Shown: positions 17,573 through 27,796, numbered from the stretch's first letter. The stretch: 64,000 bases of DNA from Leifsonia sp. PS1209 (GCF_012317045.1 NZ_CP051154.1:1674001-1738000), one strand, 5' to 3'. Numbers and translations: made by a program. Notes: generated by a model not told the origin, from the sequence alone.

Positions 17573-19381
17573 ATGTCCTCGGAACCCAGTTCTCCTAGTA
17601 CCGTGTTGCCATCCGCGACGCCTGGAAAGGCGTCGCCCGAATCGCTGACGGGCTCCCAGTCCGTCGTCCGCACCCTGGAACTCCTCGGCGTCACCGACGT
17701 CTTCGGGCTCCCGGGTGGAGCCATCCTCCCCATCTACGACGCGATCATGGACTCCACCAAGATCCGTCACATCCTGGTCAGGCACGAGCAGGGCGCCGGC
17801 CACGCCGCAGAGGGCTACGCCTCGTCGAGCAACAAGGTCGGCGTGGCGATGGCCACCTCCGGTCCCGGAGCGACCAACCTCGTCACGGCCATCATGGACG
17901 CCCACATGGACTCGGTCCCCGTGGTGTTCATCACGGGCCAGGTCTTCTCCACCCTGATGGGTACGGATGCGTTCCAGGAGGCGGACATCGTCGGCATCAC
18001 CATGCCGATCACCAAGCACTCCTTCCTGGTGAAGCGCGCGGAGGACATCCCGTCCACCATCGCAGCGGCGTACCACATCGCGGGAACCGGCCGCCCCGGC
18101 CCGGTGCTCGTCGACATCACCAAAGACGCGCAGCAGAACACGGTGCCGTTCATCTGGCCGCCCAAGGTCGACCTGCCCGGCTACCGTCCGATCACCAAGG
18201 CGCACGGCAAGCAGATCCTCGCGGCAGCGCAGCTGCTCGCCGAGGCGAAGAAGCCGATCCTCTACGTGGGCGGCGGCGTCATCCGCTCCCGCGCCTCCCA
18301 GGAGCTGCTCGAGCTCGCCGAGGTCACCGGGGCGCCCGTCACCACCACGCTGATGGCGCGCGGCGCGTTCCCCGACTCCCACAAGCAGCACCTCGGCATG
18401 CCCGGGATGCACGGCACCGTCCCCGCGGTGCTCGCGCTCCAGGAGTCCGACCTCATCGTGTCGCTCGGCGCGCGGTTCGACGACCGCGTCACCGGCAACA
18501 CCTCGCTGTTCGCTCCGAACGCGAAAGTCGTCCACGTCGATGTCGACCCGGCTGAGATCTCCAAGATCCGGATCGCCGACGTGCCCATCGTCGGCGATGC
18601 CAAAGATGTCATCGTCGATCTGACCGCCGCCTTCAAAGAGGCCGCGAAAGACCAGGCGCCCGACACCGTCGAATGGTGGACGTACCTGAACGGGCTCCGC
18701 GAGGAGTTCCCGCTCGGGTTCTCGCCGACGACGGACGGCCTGCTCGCCCCGCAGCACATCATCCAGCGGATCGGCGAGCTGACCGGACCGGAGGGCATCT
18801 ACACCGCCGGAGTCGGCCAGCACCAGATGTGGGCGGCGCAGTTCATCAAGTACGAGCGGCCGAACGCGTGGCTCAACTCGGGTGGGGCAGGCACGATGGG
18901 ATACTCGGTGCCCGCCGCGATGGGCGCCAAGGTGGCCCAGCCCGACCGCGTGGTGTGGTCGATCGACGGCGACGGCTGCTTCCAGATGACCAATCAGGAA
19001 CTCGCCACCTGCACGATCAACAACATCCCGATCAAGGTCGCGATCATCAACAACTCGTCGCTCGGCATGGTCCGCCAGTGGCAGACGCTGTTCTACGACG
19101 GCCGGTACTCCAACACCGACCTGAACACCGGCCACGACACCGTGCGCGTCCCCGACTTCGTGAAGCTGGCAGAGGCGTACGGCGCTCTCGGCATCCGCGT
19201 CACGAAGGAAGAGGAAGTGGATGCGGCGATCAAGCTGGCGCTGGAGACCAACGACCGTCCCGTGGTCATCGACTTCGTCGTGAGCGCGGACGCGATGGTC
19301 TGGCCGATGGTCCCGCAGGGCGTCAGCAACAGCTACGTCCAGTACGCCCGCGACCACAGCCCCGCCTTCGGAGAGGAGTAG
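17573..19381 (+). CDS. ilvB: acetolactate synthase, large (catalytic) subunit
   Basis: ThDP- and FAD-dependent enzyme condensing pyruvate with pyruvate or 2-oxobutyrate, the first common step of branched-chain amino acid synthesis. The 602-residue protein shows the catalytic Glu region [15 protein letters not shown] with [14 protein letters not shown], a central FAD-binding domain, and the ThDP motif from [17 protein letters not shown] to [12 protein letters not shown]. The 25-residue N-terminal extension rich in Ser and Pro is common in Actinobacteria. ilvN starts 2 bp after its stop, so the holoenzyme subunits are made together. Confidence 0.96.
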   Translation: MSSEPSSPSTVLPSATPGKASPESLTGSQSVVRTLELLGVTDVFGLPGGAILPIYDAIMDSTKIRHILVRHEQGAGHAAEGYASSSNKVGVAMATSGPGATNLVTAIMDAHMDSVPVVFITGQVFSTLMGTDAFQEADIVGITMPITKHSFLVKRAEDIPSTIAAAYHIAGTGRPGPVLVDITKDAQQNTVPFIWPPKVDLPGYRPITKAHGKQILAAAQLLAEAKKPILYVGGGVIRSRASQELLELAEVTGAPVTTTLMARGAFPDSHKQHLGMPGMHGTVPAVLALQESDLIVSLGARFDDRVTGNTSLFAPNAKVVHVDVDPAEISKIRIADVPIVGDAKDVIVDLTAAFKEAAKDQAPDTVEWWTYLNGLREEFPLGFSPTTDGLLAPQHIIQRIGELTGPEGIYTAGVGQHQMWAAQFIKYERPNAWLNSGGAGTMGYSVPAAMGAKVAQPDRVVWSIDGDGCFQMTNQELATCTINNIPIKVAIINNSSLGMVRQWQTLFYDGRYSNTDLNTGHDTVRVPDFVKLAEAYGALGIRVTKEEEVDAAIKLALETNDRPVVIDFVVSADAMVWPMVPQGVSNSYVQYARDHSPAFGEE

Positions 19382-19383
19382 AC

Positions 19384-19893
19384 ATGAGCACGCACGTTCT
19401 GAGCCTCCTCGTCGAGGACAAGCCGGGTCTGCTGACCCGTGTCGCCGGTCTGTTCGCACGCCGCGGCTTCAACATCGAATCCCTGGCGGTGGGTACGAGC
19501 GAGGTCGACGGCCTCTCCCGCATCACGGTCGTCGTCGACGTCGAAGACCTCCCGCTCGAACAGGTCACCAAGCAGCTGAACAAGCTGATCAACGTCATCA
19601 AGATCGTGGAGCTCGACCCTGCGCAGTCCGTGCAGCGCGAGCACCTGCTGATCAAGGTGCGCGTCGACAACACCACCCGCTCGCAGGTGCTCGAAGCCGT
19701 CAACCTGTTCCGCGCCCGCGTCGTCGACGTGGCCACGGACGCCCTCGTGATCGAGGTCACGGGCGACAGCGGAAAGACCCAGGCGCTGCTCAAGGTGCTC
19801 GAACCGTACGGGATCAAGGAGATGGCGCAGTCCGGCCTCCTCGCGATCGGCCGCGGCTCGAAGTCCATCACCGAGCGCGTTTTCAAGAACTAA
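19384..19893 (+). CDS. ilvN: acetolactate synthase, small (regulatory) subunit
   Basis: The 169-residue regulatory partner of IlvB, which activates the catalytic subunit and confers valine feedback inhibition. An N-terminal ACT domain (HVLSLLVEDKPGLLTRVAGL, then RRGFNIESLAVGTSEVDG) is followed by the C-terminal ALS_ss domain ending RGSKSITERVF. Length and order are standard. It begins two bases after the ilvB stop, and the ilvC gene follows after 39 bp. Confidence 0.96.
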   Translation: MSTHVLSLLVEDKPGLLTRVAGLFARRGFNIESLAVGTSEVDGLSRITVVVDVEDLPLEQVTKQLNKLINVIKIVELDPAQSVQREHLLIKVRVDNTTRSQVLEAVNLFRARVVDVATDALVIEVTGDSGKTQALLKVLEPYGIKEMAQSGLLAIGRGSKSITERVFKN

Positions 19894-20961
<1,068 letters not shown>

Positions 20962-20990
20962 TCGTCGCCTAGCGACCGACTGGCTACTCT

Positions 20991-21040
20991 GAAGAGGTGC
21001 CGCTTCCGCTCCGGCGGAGGTCGGCACCTCTTCCGCTTTT
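20991..21040 (+). terminator. rho-independent terminator after ilvC
   Basis: GAAGAGGTGCCG (20991-21002) pairs perfectly with CGGCACCTCTTC (21022-21033); the 19-nt loop holds a smaller GC hairpin, and TTTT follows at 21037-21040. It separates the ilv cluster from cutC. Confidence 0.8.
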
Positions 21041-21092
21041 CACGCTCCAATCGCGCGCGTTCCGCGCTCGCGCCCACACCCCGGAGGTTCCC

Positions 21093-21821
21093 GTGTCCCG
21101 TCGTCTCGCCGTCGAGATCGCTGTCCAGGACAGGGCGGGCGTTCGCGTCGCCCTGGAGGCGGGCGCCGACCGCATCGAGCTCTGCTCCGCGCTCGGCGTC
21201 GGCGGCCTCACGCCCTCCGCGGGCCTGATCGAGGCGGCGGTCGCCGAAGCGCAGAGCGCGGGCCGCGACGGTTTCGTGCACGTCTTGATCCGCCCCCGCG
21301 CCGGAGGTTTCGTCTACGACGCGGACGAGGTGGAGCTGGCGCTGGCCGACATCCGCTTCGCCAGGCGCGCATGCGCATCCGGTGTCGTGGTGGGCGCGCT
21401 GGACGCCGTCGGGGCCGTGGACACGGACGCGGTCGCCCGCTTCGTCGCCGAGGCCGGCGACCTCGACGTCACCTTCCACCGCGCCATCGACATCGCGCCG
21501 GACCCTCTCGGCGCCCTCGACACGCTCGCCGCGCTCGGCGTCCGCCGCATCCTGACGTCGGGAGGAGCATCCCGCAGCATCGACGGCGTCGGGATGCTCG
21601 CCGCCCTCGCCGCCGAGTCCGCCGGCCGCGTGCAGGTGATGGCAGGCGGGGGAGTCGGCGTCACCGACATCGCAGGCATCGCGGCGACCGGCGTGGATGC
21701 GGTGCACCTCTCGGCGCGCACGACCGTGACAGGCTCGCCGTCCGGCCCCGGCGGCGGGGCTGCATCGTACGACGTGACGGACGCCGCGGTCGTGCGGGAG
21801 GCGCTGGCCGCCGCGTACTGA
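21093..21821 (+). CDS. cutC: CutC family protein
   Basis: A 242-residue TIM-barrel protein of the CutC family, historically called copper homeostasis protein although its biochemical role is unsettled. Seen: AVEIAVQDRAGVRVALEAGA, DRIELCSALGVGGLTPSAGLI, VHVLIRPRAGGFVY, VTFHRAIDIAPDPL, RRILTSGGASRSIDG, and VMAGGGVGVTDIAGI. These match the family along its whole length. I placed the start at GTG 21093 because CCGGAGGTTCCC lies directly upstream; the frame is open further up, into the terminator. Confidence in family is high, in function low. Confidence 0.85.
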   Translation: MSRRLAVEIAVQDRAGVRVALEAGADRIELCSALGVGGLTPSAGLIEAAVAEAQSAGRDGFVHVLIRPRAGGFVYDADEVELALADIRFARRACASGVVVGALDAVGAVDTDAVARFVAEAGDLDVTFHRAIDIAPDPLGALDTLAALGVRRILTSGGASRSIDGVGMLAALAAESAGRVQVMAGGGVGVTDIAGIAATGVDAVHLSARTTVTGSPSGPGGGAASYDVTDAAVVREALAAAY

Positions 21822-21844
21822 GCGGGGGAGCGTGGTTGGCAGGG

Positions 21845-22306
21845 TCAGAGCGGGTAGGTCACCGCGGCCGCGGCGAGCAGCGCGAGCGCCACGACGCCCG
21901 GGATCACGCGCAACAGGTGGAACGACACCCAGCGGTCGCGGCGTGCGCGCCAGTCGGGTGGGAGCGTGTCGACGGTCCAGGATTCGATGGTCTTGACGAT
22001 CGGCACCTCGACCGCCATCGTCACCACCAGCGTGAGCGCCAGGAGCACGAACGCGACGGCACCCAGGATGAGCGTGACCGGATGCCCGAACGCCGCGACC
22101 GCGACCACGGCCGCCACCACGAGCAGCGCGAGCGGCATCAGCACGGTCATCACGGGAGCGAGGTTCGCGCTCAGCCGCGCGACGAGCGGCAGGAGCACAG
22201 CAGGCTGGAACGTCGCGATGGTCCGGGTGAGCGCGATCCACGGCCCCCAATACACGCCGACGACCAACCCCACCAGCACGATGCCGGCCACCAGAAGAGC
22301 GGACAC
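21845..22306 (-). CDS. DUF1772-like four-span membrane protein
   Basis: A 153-residue protein with four hydrophobic segments (SALLVAGIVLVGLVVGVYWG, an AVLLPLVARL region, ILGAVAFVLLALTLVVTMAV and a C-terminal GVVALALLAAAAVTY) and the soluble loop VPIVKTIESWTVDTLPPDWR before RDRWVSFHLLRV, which is characteristic of DUF1772/anthrone-oxygenase-like proteins. The GTG start has AAAGGGG about 6 nt upstream. It diverges from the TetR at 22367 with 60 bp between, so it is probably that regulator's target. Substrate unknown. Confidence 0.72.
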   Translation of the reverse strand: MSALLVAGIVLVGLVVGVYWGPWIALTRTIATFQPAVLLPLVARLSANLAPVMTVLMPLALLVVAAVVAVAAFGHPVTLILGAVAFVLLALTLVVTMAVEVPIVKTIESWTVDTLPPDWRARRDRWVSFHLLRVIPGVVALALLAAAAVTYPL

Positions 22307-22324
22307 GCGAACCCCTTTCGATAA

Positions 22325-22366
22325 TTACAGTGACAGTATAAATATGGTTGCTGTAAAATCAACAGC
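22325..22366. promoter_or_regulatory. operator candidates between DUF1772-like gene and tetR
   Basis: This AT-rich 42-bp stretch contains TTACAG (22325-22330) and CTGTAA (22351-22356) as an inverted pair 32 bp across, and GCTGT/ACAGC (22350-22354 and 22362-22366) next to the tetR start. Either could be the TetR site; -10-like TATAAA also lies here. Confidence 0.4.
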
Positions 22367-23056
22367 ATGAGCGACCGAACGGTGGTCTGGGATCACGACG
22401 ACCCGGGGGAGCAGCTCGGCCTCCGCGAGCAGAAGAAGCGCAGGATGCGGCGGCTGCTGTCCGACACCGCCACCGAATTGTTCGTCGAGCGCGGGTTCGC
22501 CGCGGTCCAGGTCGCAGAGATCGCCCGCGTCTGCGGCGTCTCCGAGAAGACGGTGTTCAACTACTTCCCCAGCAAAGAGGCCCTGCTGCTCGACCGCGGC
22601 GACGCCACCGAGGCCGGACTGCGACGCGCCCTGGCCGATTACACCACCCCGCCCGCCGCCGCGGTCGCGACGATGCTCGACCGGGAACTCGGACGTCTCA
22701 CCGACTGGATCGCCGCCCAACCGGACGAGCGCGCGGCGTACGACAAGACCGCCAGGTTCGGCGCCCTCATCGCCGAGACGCCGTCGTTGCGCGCCCACCA
22801 GCGCAAGCAACAGGATGCGCTCGTCGCCCTGGCCGCCGAGTCACTCGCCGCCCGCTGCGGCTTCGAAGCCGCCGACCCTGAGCCGCGGATCGCGGCCACG
22901 GCGCTCGTCGGGCTGACCGACATCCAGGCCGTCGCCCTGCGCCGCGAACTCGCGGCACGCACGCCGGTCGCGCACCTGCGCGCGGCGGTCGCCGCCGACG
23001 TGACCCGCGCATCCACGGTGGTCGCCGCCCTGGACGCGGTGCTCAGGGCGCGCTGA
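22367..23056 (+). CDS. TetR family transcriptional regulator
   Basis: A 229-residue regulator with the helix-turn-helix region RRLLSDTATELFVERGFAAV, then VAEIARVCGVSEKTVFNYFPSKEALLLD. The FNYFPSKE sequence is typical of actinobacterial TetR proteins with a DUF-type C-terminal domain. It diverges from the DUF1772-like membrane protein gene and shares a short AT-rich promoter region with it. Ligand unknown. Confidence 0.87.
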   Translation: MSDRTVVWDHDDPGEQLGLREQKKRRMRRLLSDTATELFVERGFAAVQVAEIARVCGVSEKTVFNYFPSKEALLLDRGDATEAGLRRALADYTTPPAAAVATMLDRELGRLTDWIAAQPDERAAYDKTARFGALIAETPSLRAHQRKQQDALVALAAESLAARCGFEAADPEPRIAATALVGLTDIQAVALRRELAARTPVAHLRAAVAADVTRASTVVAALDAVLRAR

Positions 23057-23100
23057 CAGTACGATCCAAGCTGTCCCGATGGGCCCGGCGAAGGTGGCCT

Positions 23101-23490
23101 TCAGAGCGCGCAGAACACGCACAGCCCAATCAGCAGGACCTGCAGCAGCAGGCGCGGGATGAGCGGGGTGCCGAACGCGCCGAACCGTTCCTTGTGCCGC
23201 GCCGCGTACGCGTTGGCGGGGAACACCGCGACGAGGAACACCGCGAGGCAGATCGCCGCCGCCACCCGCGTCCACGGCACGAGCAGGCCGATCCCGCCCG
23301 CCAGCTCGCACACGCCCGTCAGCGCGACGAGGACGCGCGGGCTGAACGGTGCGCCCCAGCGCATCCGGGGCGGGATCATCGCGGCCATTCCGCGGGCGGG
23401 CCCGGGAACGAAGTGCAGGACGCCCATCCCTATGAACACGCACGCGAGCGCGATCCGCACGACGAGCTGGACGGTTTCGAAGGCGGTCAC
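23101..23490 (-). CDS. DoxX-like membrane protein
   Basis: A 129-residue protein with four spans: ETVQLVVRIALACVFIGMGV, VALTGVCELAGGIGLLVPW, VAAAICLAVFLVAVFPANAY and RLLLQVLLIGLCVFCAL. The pattern G-MG-LHF after span 1 and GVCELAGGIGLL in span 2 fit the DoxX superfamily. GTG at 23490 is chosen because GGGAGG lies just upstream. It converges with tetR. Biochemical role unknown; relatives occur with oxidoreductases and thiosulfate metabolism. Confidence 0.75.
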   Translation of the reverse strand: MTAFETVQLVVRIALACVFIGMGVLHFVPGPARGMAAMIPPRMRWGAPFSPRVLVALTGVCELAGGIGLLVPWTRVAAAICLAVFLVAVFPANAYAARHKERFGAFGTPLIPRLLLQVLLIGLCVFCAL

Positions 23491-23672
23491 GCCTCCCAGT
23501 CTGCCCTGCCTTCCTCGATGCGCCGCGCGCTCGGCGACCTGAACGCGCGGTTTCTGGCGCACGGATCGCCATTCCTGCACGAGTCGTGCGTGCCGTGGGG
23601 CGCTGGACGCGGAGGTGTTGACGGGCCGCGCAGCCAGACGTAACGCGGCGAAAGGCACCCCCGCCCAGCCGG

Positions 23673-23678
23673 TAGAGT
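23673..23678 (+). promoter_or_regulatory. candidate -10 box for serA
   Basis: TAGAGT at 23673-23678 (preceded by CCGG) matches the TANNNT form seen at other genes here. It would give serA a leader of about 65 nt, with AAGGA ahead of the GTG at 23750. No clear -35. Confidence 0.35.
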
Positions 23679-23749
23679 TGTTGCGATCCGCGCCCCAATG
23701 GCCAGTGGCGCTTTCTCCCAAGTCTGCTCCGAAACTAAGGAACTGCCAC

Positions 23750-25342
23750 GTGACAAAGCCGGTCGTGCTGATCGCCGAAGAACTTTCGCCCGCCACCGTC
23801 GACGCCCTCGGGCCGGACTTCGACATCCGCAGTGTGGACGGGACCGACCGGGCTGCACTGCTCTCCGCTGTGGCCGACGCCGACGCCATCCTGGTGCGGT
23901 CGGCGACCAAGGTCGACGCAGAGGTCATCGGCGGCGCTCCCAAGCTGCGCGTCATCGCGCGTGCAGGTGTCGGGCTCGACAACGTCGACATCAAGGCGGC
24001 GACCAACGCCGGTGTCATGGTCGTGAACGCGCCGACCTCCAACATCATCTCCGCCGCCGAGCTCACCGTCGGGCACATCCTGAGCCTCGCCCGTCACATC
24101 CCGGCCGCGCACAACGCGCTGGCGCAGGGGCAGTGGAAGCGCTCGAAGTACACCGGCACGGAGGTCTACGAGAAGACCGTCGGCATCATCGGGCTGGGCC
24201 GCATCGGCGCGCTCATCACCGCGCGCCTGCAGGCGTTCGGCACCCGCGTGATCGCGTTCGACCCGTACGTCACCTCGGCTCGCGCGCAGCAGCTGGGCGT
24301 TCAGCTGGTCACGCTCGACGAGCTGCTCGCCGAGGCCGACTTCATCACCATCCACATGCCGAAGACGCCGGAGACCACCGGCATGATCAGCGACGACCAG
24401 CTCGCGCTGATGAAGCCGACCGCGTTCATCGTCAACGTCGCCCGCGGCGGCCTGATCGACGAGGACGCGCTCTACCGCGCCCTGTCCACCAACTCCATCG
24501 CCGGCGCCGGGCTCGACGTGTTCGTCAGCGAGCCGCCCACCGAGTCGCCGCTGCTCGCGCTCGAGAACGTCGTCGTCACCCCGCACCTCGGAGCATCCAC
24601 CGACGAGGCGCAGGAAAAGGCCGGCGTGTCCGTCGCCAAGTCGGTGCGGCTGGCGCTGTCCGGCGAACTGGTCCCGGATGCGGTCAACGTCGCCGGCGGC
24701 GTCATCGACCCGTACGTGCGCCCCGGCATCCCGCTGGTCGAGAAGCTCGGCCAGGTGTTCTCCGGCCTCGCCCACAGCCCGCTCACCAGCGTGGACGTGG
24801 AGGTGCGCGGCGAACTGGTCGACTACGACGTGAGCGTGCTCAAGCTCGCGGCGCTGAAGGGCATCTTCACCAACGTCGTCAGCGAGACCGTCTCCTACGT
24901 GAACGCGCCACTGCTCGCCGAGCAGCGCGGCATCGAGGTGCGCCTCATCACCGACTCGGTCAGCGAGGAGTACCGCAACCTGATCACCCTGCGCGGCGCG
25001 CTCAGCGACGGTTCGCAGGTGTCGGTGTCGGGCACGCTCACCGGCACCAAGCAGATCGAGAAGGTCGTGGAGATCAACGGCTACGACGTGGAGGTCCCGA
25101 TCGCGGAGCACCTCATCGTCATGGTCTACGACGACCGTCCCGGCATCGTCGCCGTCTACGGCCAGGAGTTCGGCGAGGCGGAGATCAACATCGCCGGCAT
25201 GCAGATCGCCAGGACGTCCGCGGGCGGCAAGGCGCTCAGCGTGCTCACGGTCGACTCGCGCATCCCGGATGGGCTGCTCGAGAAGGTGCGCATCGCCATC
25301 GACGCCGACCTGATGCAGGAGATCGACATCACCGAGTCCTGA
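23750..25342 (+). CDS. serA: D-3-phosphoglycerate dehydrogenase
   Basis: Oxidises 3-phosphoglycerate to 3-phosphohydroxypyruvate with NAD+, the first step of serine synthesis. The 530-residue product is the long (type I) form: catalytic and NAD domains with VGIIGLGRIGALITARLQAFG, ARGGLIDEDALYRAL and the His/Glu pair in VVTPHLGASTDEAQEKAG, then an allosteric substrate-binding domain and a C-terminal ACT domain (HLIVMVYDDRPGIVAVYG). Mycobacterial SerA has the same layout and is inhibited by serine. The GTG start at 23750 has AAGGA upstream; a longer open frame exists but enters poorly conserved sequence. Confidence 0.95.
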   Translation: MTKPVVLIAEELSPATVDALGPDFDIRSVDGTDRAALLSAVADADAILVRSATKVDAEVIGGAPKLRVIARAGVGLDNVDIKAATNAGVMVVNAPTSNIISAAELTVGHILSLARHIPAAHNALAQGQWKRSKYTGTEVYEKTVGIIGLGRIGALITARLQAFGTRVIAFDPYVTSARAQQLGVQLVTLDELLAEADFITIHMPKTPETTGMISDDQLALMKPTAFIVNVARGGLIDEDALYRALSTNSIAGAGLDVFVSEPPTESPLLALENVVVTPHLGASTDEAQEKAGVSVAKSVRLALSGELVPDAVNVAGGVIDPYVRPGIPLVEKLGQVFSGLAHSPLTSVDVEVRGELVDYDVSVLKLAALKGIFTNVVSETVSYVNAPLLAEQRGIEVRLITDSVSEEYRNLITLRGALSDGSQVSVSGTLTGTKQIEKVVEINGYDVEVPIAEHLIVMVYDDRPGIVAVYGQEFGEAEINIAGMQIARTSAGGKALSVLTVDSRIPDGLLEKVRIAIDADLMQEIDITES

Positions 25343-25363
25343 CCGGACCCGCACTCGTTCCCG

Positions 25364-25420
25364 CTCCGTCCGAGCGGAGTCTCCGGCCGCCACGCCGCCG
25401 AGGACTCCGTTCGGGCGGAG
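25364..25420. repeat. paired palindromic repeat downstream of serA
   Basis: Two palindromic units, CTCCGTCCGAGCGGAG (25364-25379) and CTCCGTTCGGGCGGAG (25405-25420), 41 bp apart, each able to fold alone and also able to pair with each other. They begin 22 bp after the serA stop. The same unit, at the same spacing, forms the array at 61985-62238. There is no good T-run, so a pure terminator role is doubtful. Confidence 0.65.
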
Positions 25421-25575
25421 TTTCGTCGTTCTGCCGGCCGCTTCTCCGCGAGAACGGATGCGCCCGAGGAGGCAGGCGCAGAAAAAAGTGGGGCGGACTG
25501 TCGATTTTCGCGGTTGACTGACGTCGTAGTGGTGTTCACACCGATGCGCGCGAGCGCGAGACGTAAGGAGACATC
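25421..25575. other. intergenic region before the DGPF/ECF42 pair
   Basis: 155 bp without a convincing gene. It holds an A-run, a TTGACT hexamer at 25514-25519 that could be a -35 element, and the ribosome site AAGGAGA right before the ATG at 25576. I see no clear -10 at the proper distance. Confidence 0.4.
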
Positions 25576-25941
25576 ATGTCCGACGAGTACGTTCTGCTGA
25601 TCAAGGAACCGAACTGGGACCCGGCCGCGATGACCGAGGAGCAGTGGGCGGCAGGCATGGCCGGCCACCGGGCGTTCCAGGATGCGGTGGTCGCCGCCGG
25701 CGAGAAGATCGTCGCGAGCGCCGCCCTGCAGCCGATCAGCGCCGCCACCAGGATCACCCCGAGGGACGGCGACAGCCCGCTCTTCACCGACGGGCCGTTC
25801 GGCGAGACCAAAGAGGTCGTCACCGGGTTCTACAACTTCACCGCCGCCACCCCGGAGCAGGCCCGTGAGCTGGCTGCGCTCGTGCCGACGGAGGGCTGGA
25901 ACGAGCTGTTCCCCGTGCTCGTCCTGAGCTCGGTCAACTGA
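25576..25941 (+). CDS. YCII-related DGPF-domain protein
   Basis: A 121-residue cytoplasmic alpha-beta barrel protein of the YCII superfamily. It has YVLLIKEPNWDPAAMTEEQW at the start and the name-giving motif FTDGPFGETKEVVTGFY at about residues 74-90. Such DGPF proteins are encoded next to ECF42-type sigma factors, as here, and are required in some systems for the regulon, but how they act is unknown. AAGGAGA sits 6 nt before the ATG. The sigma factor gene follows after about 35 bp. Confidence 0.87.
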   Translation: MSDEYVLLIKEPNWDPAAMTEEQWAAGMAGHRAFQDAVVAAGEKIVASAALQPISAATRITPRDGDSPLFTDGPFGETKEVVTGFYNFTAATPEQARELAALVPTEGWNELFPVLVLSSVN

Positions 25942-25975
25942 TTGTGCCGGTGGTCACCGCTTGCTTGAATGGGCT

Positions 25976-27229
25976 GTGACCACCGCCACCGAGCGTGCCT
26001 TCCGCACGGATGCGCCGCGCATCCTGGGCGCTGTCGCCCGCTCGACCGGCGACCTCCAGGTCGCGGAGGACGCCGTGCAGGAGGCGTTCGCCCGCGCCGT
26101 CGCCGAAGAAGCGGCCGGACGAGAGCCCGCGAACGCCGCCGCCTGGATCACGACGGTGGCCAAGCGCATCGCCGTCGACATGCGGCGACGCGAGGGCACC
26201 GCCGTTCGCGCGGCGCCGATGCTCGCCGCCGAGGCTGCGCGCGCGGCCGACCGGCAGGCGGAGATCGACATGCAGGCTGACGAGGTGTTCACCGGCGACG
26301 AGCGACTGGAGCTGATCCTGCTCGTCTGCCACCCGGATGTCGCCGAGGAGACGCGGGTGGCCCTCGCGCTGCGCTTCGTCTGCGACGTGCCGACGGCGCA
26401 GGTCGCGGAGGTGTTCCTGGTGCAGGAGCCGACGATGGCCGCGCGGCTCACGCGGGCCAAGAAGCGCATCCACGACTCCCGGCTGCGGTTCACCGCCGGC
26501 GACGACGCGGCTCTGACGGCCAGGCTGCCGGATGCGCTCACCACCGTCTACCTGCTCTACACCGTCGGCCACGCCCGCGCGGACGGGCGGCTCCGCACCG
26601 ACGCGATCGAGCTGGCCAGGGACGCGTACCGCCTCCGCCCGCACGACGAGGAGGCGGCTGCGCTGCTCGCCCTGCTGCTGCTCACCGAGGCGCGGCAGAC
26701 GACCAGGATCTCCGACGCCGACGAGTTCGTCACGCTCGCCGACGCCGACCGGTCGCGCTGGAACGCGGGGATGCTGGCAGAGGGGGAGCGCCTCGCCACC
26801 GTCGCGCTGAGCGGGGCGGCCGGACTGCCCGGCCGGTTCGCGCTGCAGGCGGCCATCGCCGGGCTGCACGGCATCGCGCCGACCTGGGAGGCCACGGACT
26901 GGCCGGCGATCGCCCGGCTCTACGACGGGCTCGTGCTGGGGTGGCCGTCCGCTGCCGCGCAGCTCGGGCGCGTCGTGGCGCGCGGCTACAGCGCGGACGC
27001 GGGGCCGGAGGCGGCGCTGGCCGACCTGGATGCGCATCCCGAACTGTTCGACGGGGTGGTCGCCGCGCAGGCGCTCGCGGTGCGCGCCGACCTGCTGCGG
27101 CTGGCGGGGGACGCGCGGGCGGCGGACGCGTACGCCGCGGCGATCGAGGCCGCCCAGGATGCGCGGGTGCGGCGGTTCCTGCAGGCCCGGCTCGACGGGC
27201 TCGGCGGCGGGAGCGGGCTCGGCTCCTAG
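25976..27229 (+). CDS. ECF42-type RNA polymerase sigma factor with long C-terminal extension
   Basis: A 417-residue extracytoplasmic-function sigma factor. The region 2 core is TGDLQVAEDAVQEAFARAV, then AAWITTVAKRIAVDMRRRE; the region 4 HTH is VALALRFVCDVPTAQVAEVFL and EPTMAARLTRAKKRI. The remaining 230 residues form a helical TPR-like extension (ALTTVYLLYTVGHARADG, LRPHDEEAAALLALLLLTEA, LQAAIAGLHGIAPTWEATDW) that replaces an anti-sigma factor as the control element in the ECF42 group. I used GTG 25976; TTG 25961 is possible. The upstream DGPF gene is its usual partner. The 3' end overlaps the convergent tetR by 4 bp. Confidence 0.88.
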   Translation: MTTATERAFRTDAPRILGAVARSTGDLQVAEDAVQEAFARAVAEEAAGREPANAAAWITTVAKRIAVDMRRREGTAVRAAPMLAAEAARAADRQAEIDMQADEVFTGDERLELILLVCHPDVAEETRVALALRFVCDVPTAQVAEVFLVQEPTMAARLTRAKKRIHDSRLRFTAGDDAALTARLPDALTTVYLLYTVGHARADGRLRTDAIELARDAYRLRPHDEEAAALLALLLLTEARQTTRISDADEFVTLADADRSRWNAGMLAEGERLATVALSGAAGLPGRFALQAAIAGLHGIAPTWEATDWPAIARLYDGLVLGWPSAAAQLGRVVARGYSADAGPEAALADLDAHPELFDGVVAAQALAVRADLLRLAGDARAADAYAAAIEAAQDARVRRFLQARLDGLGGGSGLGS

Positions 27230-27774
27230 GAGTCGGCCAGCCGCTTCACCAGCTCGATCACCCTGTCCATGTCCGTCTCGCTGCGCAGGACGGCGTTCGT
27301 GTCCGGCAGGAGAGCGGTGTTGTAGTACATCCCGTCGCCGATCAGCATGATGATGCGGGCCACGAGCGGGTCGCCGACCGACGATTCGAGGATCGACAGC
27401 CAGGAGCGCTGCATCGCGGACAGCGCATCCCGTGCCCTGCTGTCCGCACTCTGGGCGAGGCGGGCGACGGCGACGATGGAGCGTTCGAGGTCGTTGTCGG
27501 TGGGCACCGAGGTGCGGATGAAGTAGGCGACGGGGCCTTCCGGGGCGGAGCGCATCCGGTCGAGGTCGGCGTCGACGTGCGCGCTCAGCCGGGCGAGGAC
27601 GCCGTCGACCATCGCGTCCTTCGAGGCGAAGTGGTAGAGCAGGCCGCCCTTGGAGACGCCGGCGCGGGCGGCGACGGCGTCGAGGGTCGCGGCGCGTTCG
27701 CTCTGCTCGGCGAGCAGTTCCTCGAACGCGTCGAGGATGCGGTCGCGGGCGGAGGGGGTTTCTGCCATGTGCAC
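27226..27774 (-). CDS. TetR family transcriptional regulator
   Basis: A 182-residue repressor. The helix-turn-helix is ARDRILDAFEELLAEQSERA, then LDAVAARAGVSKGGLLYHFASKDAMV, the LLYHF variant common in TetR proteins that control MFS pumps. The ATG at 27774 or the third codon ATG at 27768 may be used. It diverges from the MFS transporter gene at 27828, and between them is a near-perfect 26-bp palindrome, so it most likely represses both genes until a pump substrate binds. Confidence 0.88.
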   Translation of the reverse strand: MHMAETPSARDRILDAFEELLAEQSERAATLDAVAARAGVSKGGLLYHFASKDAMVDGVLARLSAHVDADLDRMRSAPEGPVAYFIRTSVPTDNDLERSIVAVARLAQSADSRARDALSAMQRSWLSILESSVGDPLVARIIMLIGDGMYYNTALLPDTNAVLRSETDMDRVIELVKRLADS

Positions 27775-27796
27775 ATGGTAGCCGCTCCGGCTTGAT

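Noticed and set aside
21001..21092. N-terminal extension of CutC starting near 20997
   Set aside because: It would begin inside the ilvC terminator, lacks a ribosome site and adds a non-conserved Arg/Pro-rich leader; GTG 21093 has GGAGG.
23735..25393. A 552-residue open frame antisense to serA
   Set aside because: Typical GC-rich shadow: low complexity, rich in Arg, Asp, Val and Gly, no family motif, while serA on the other strand is certain.
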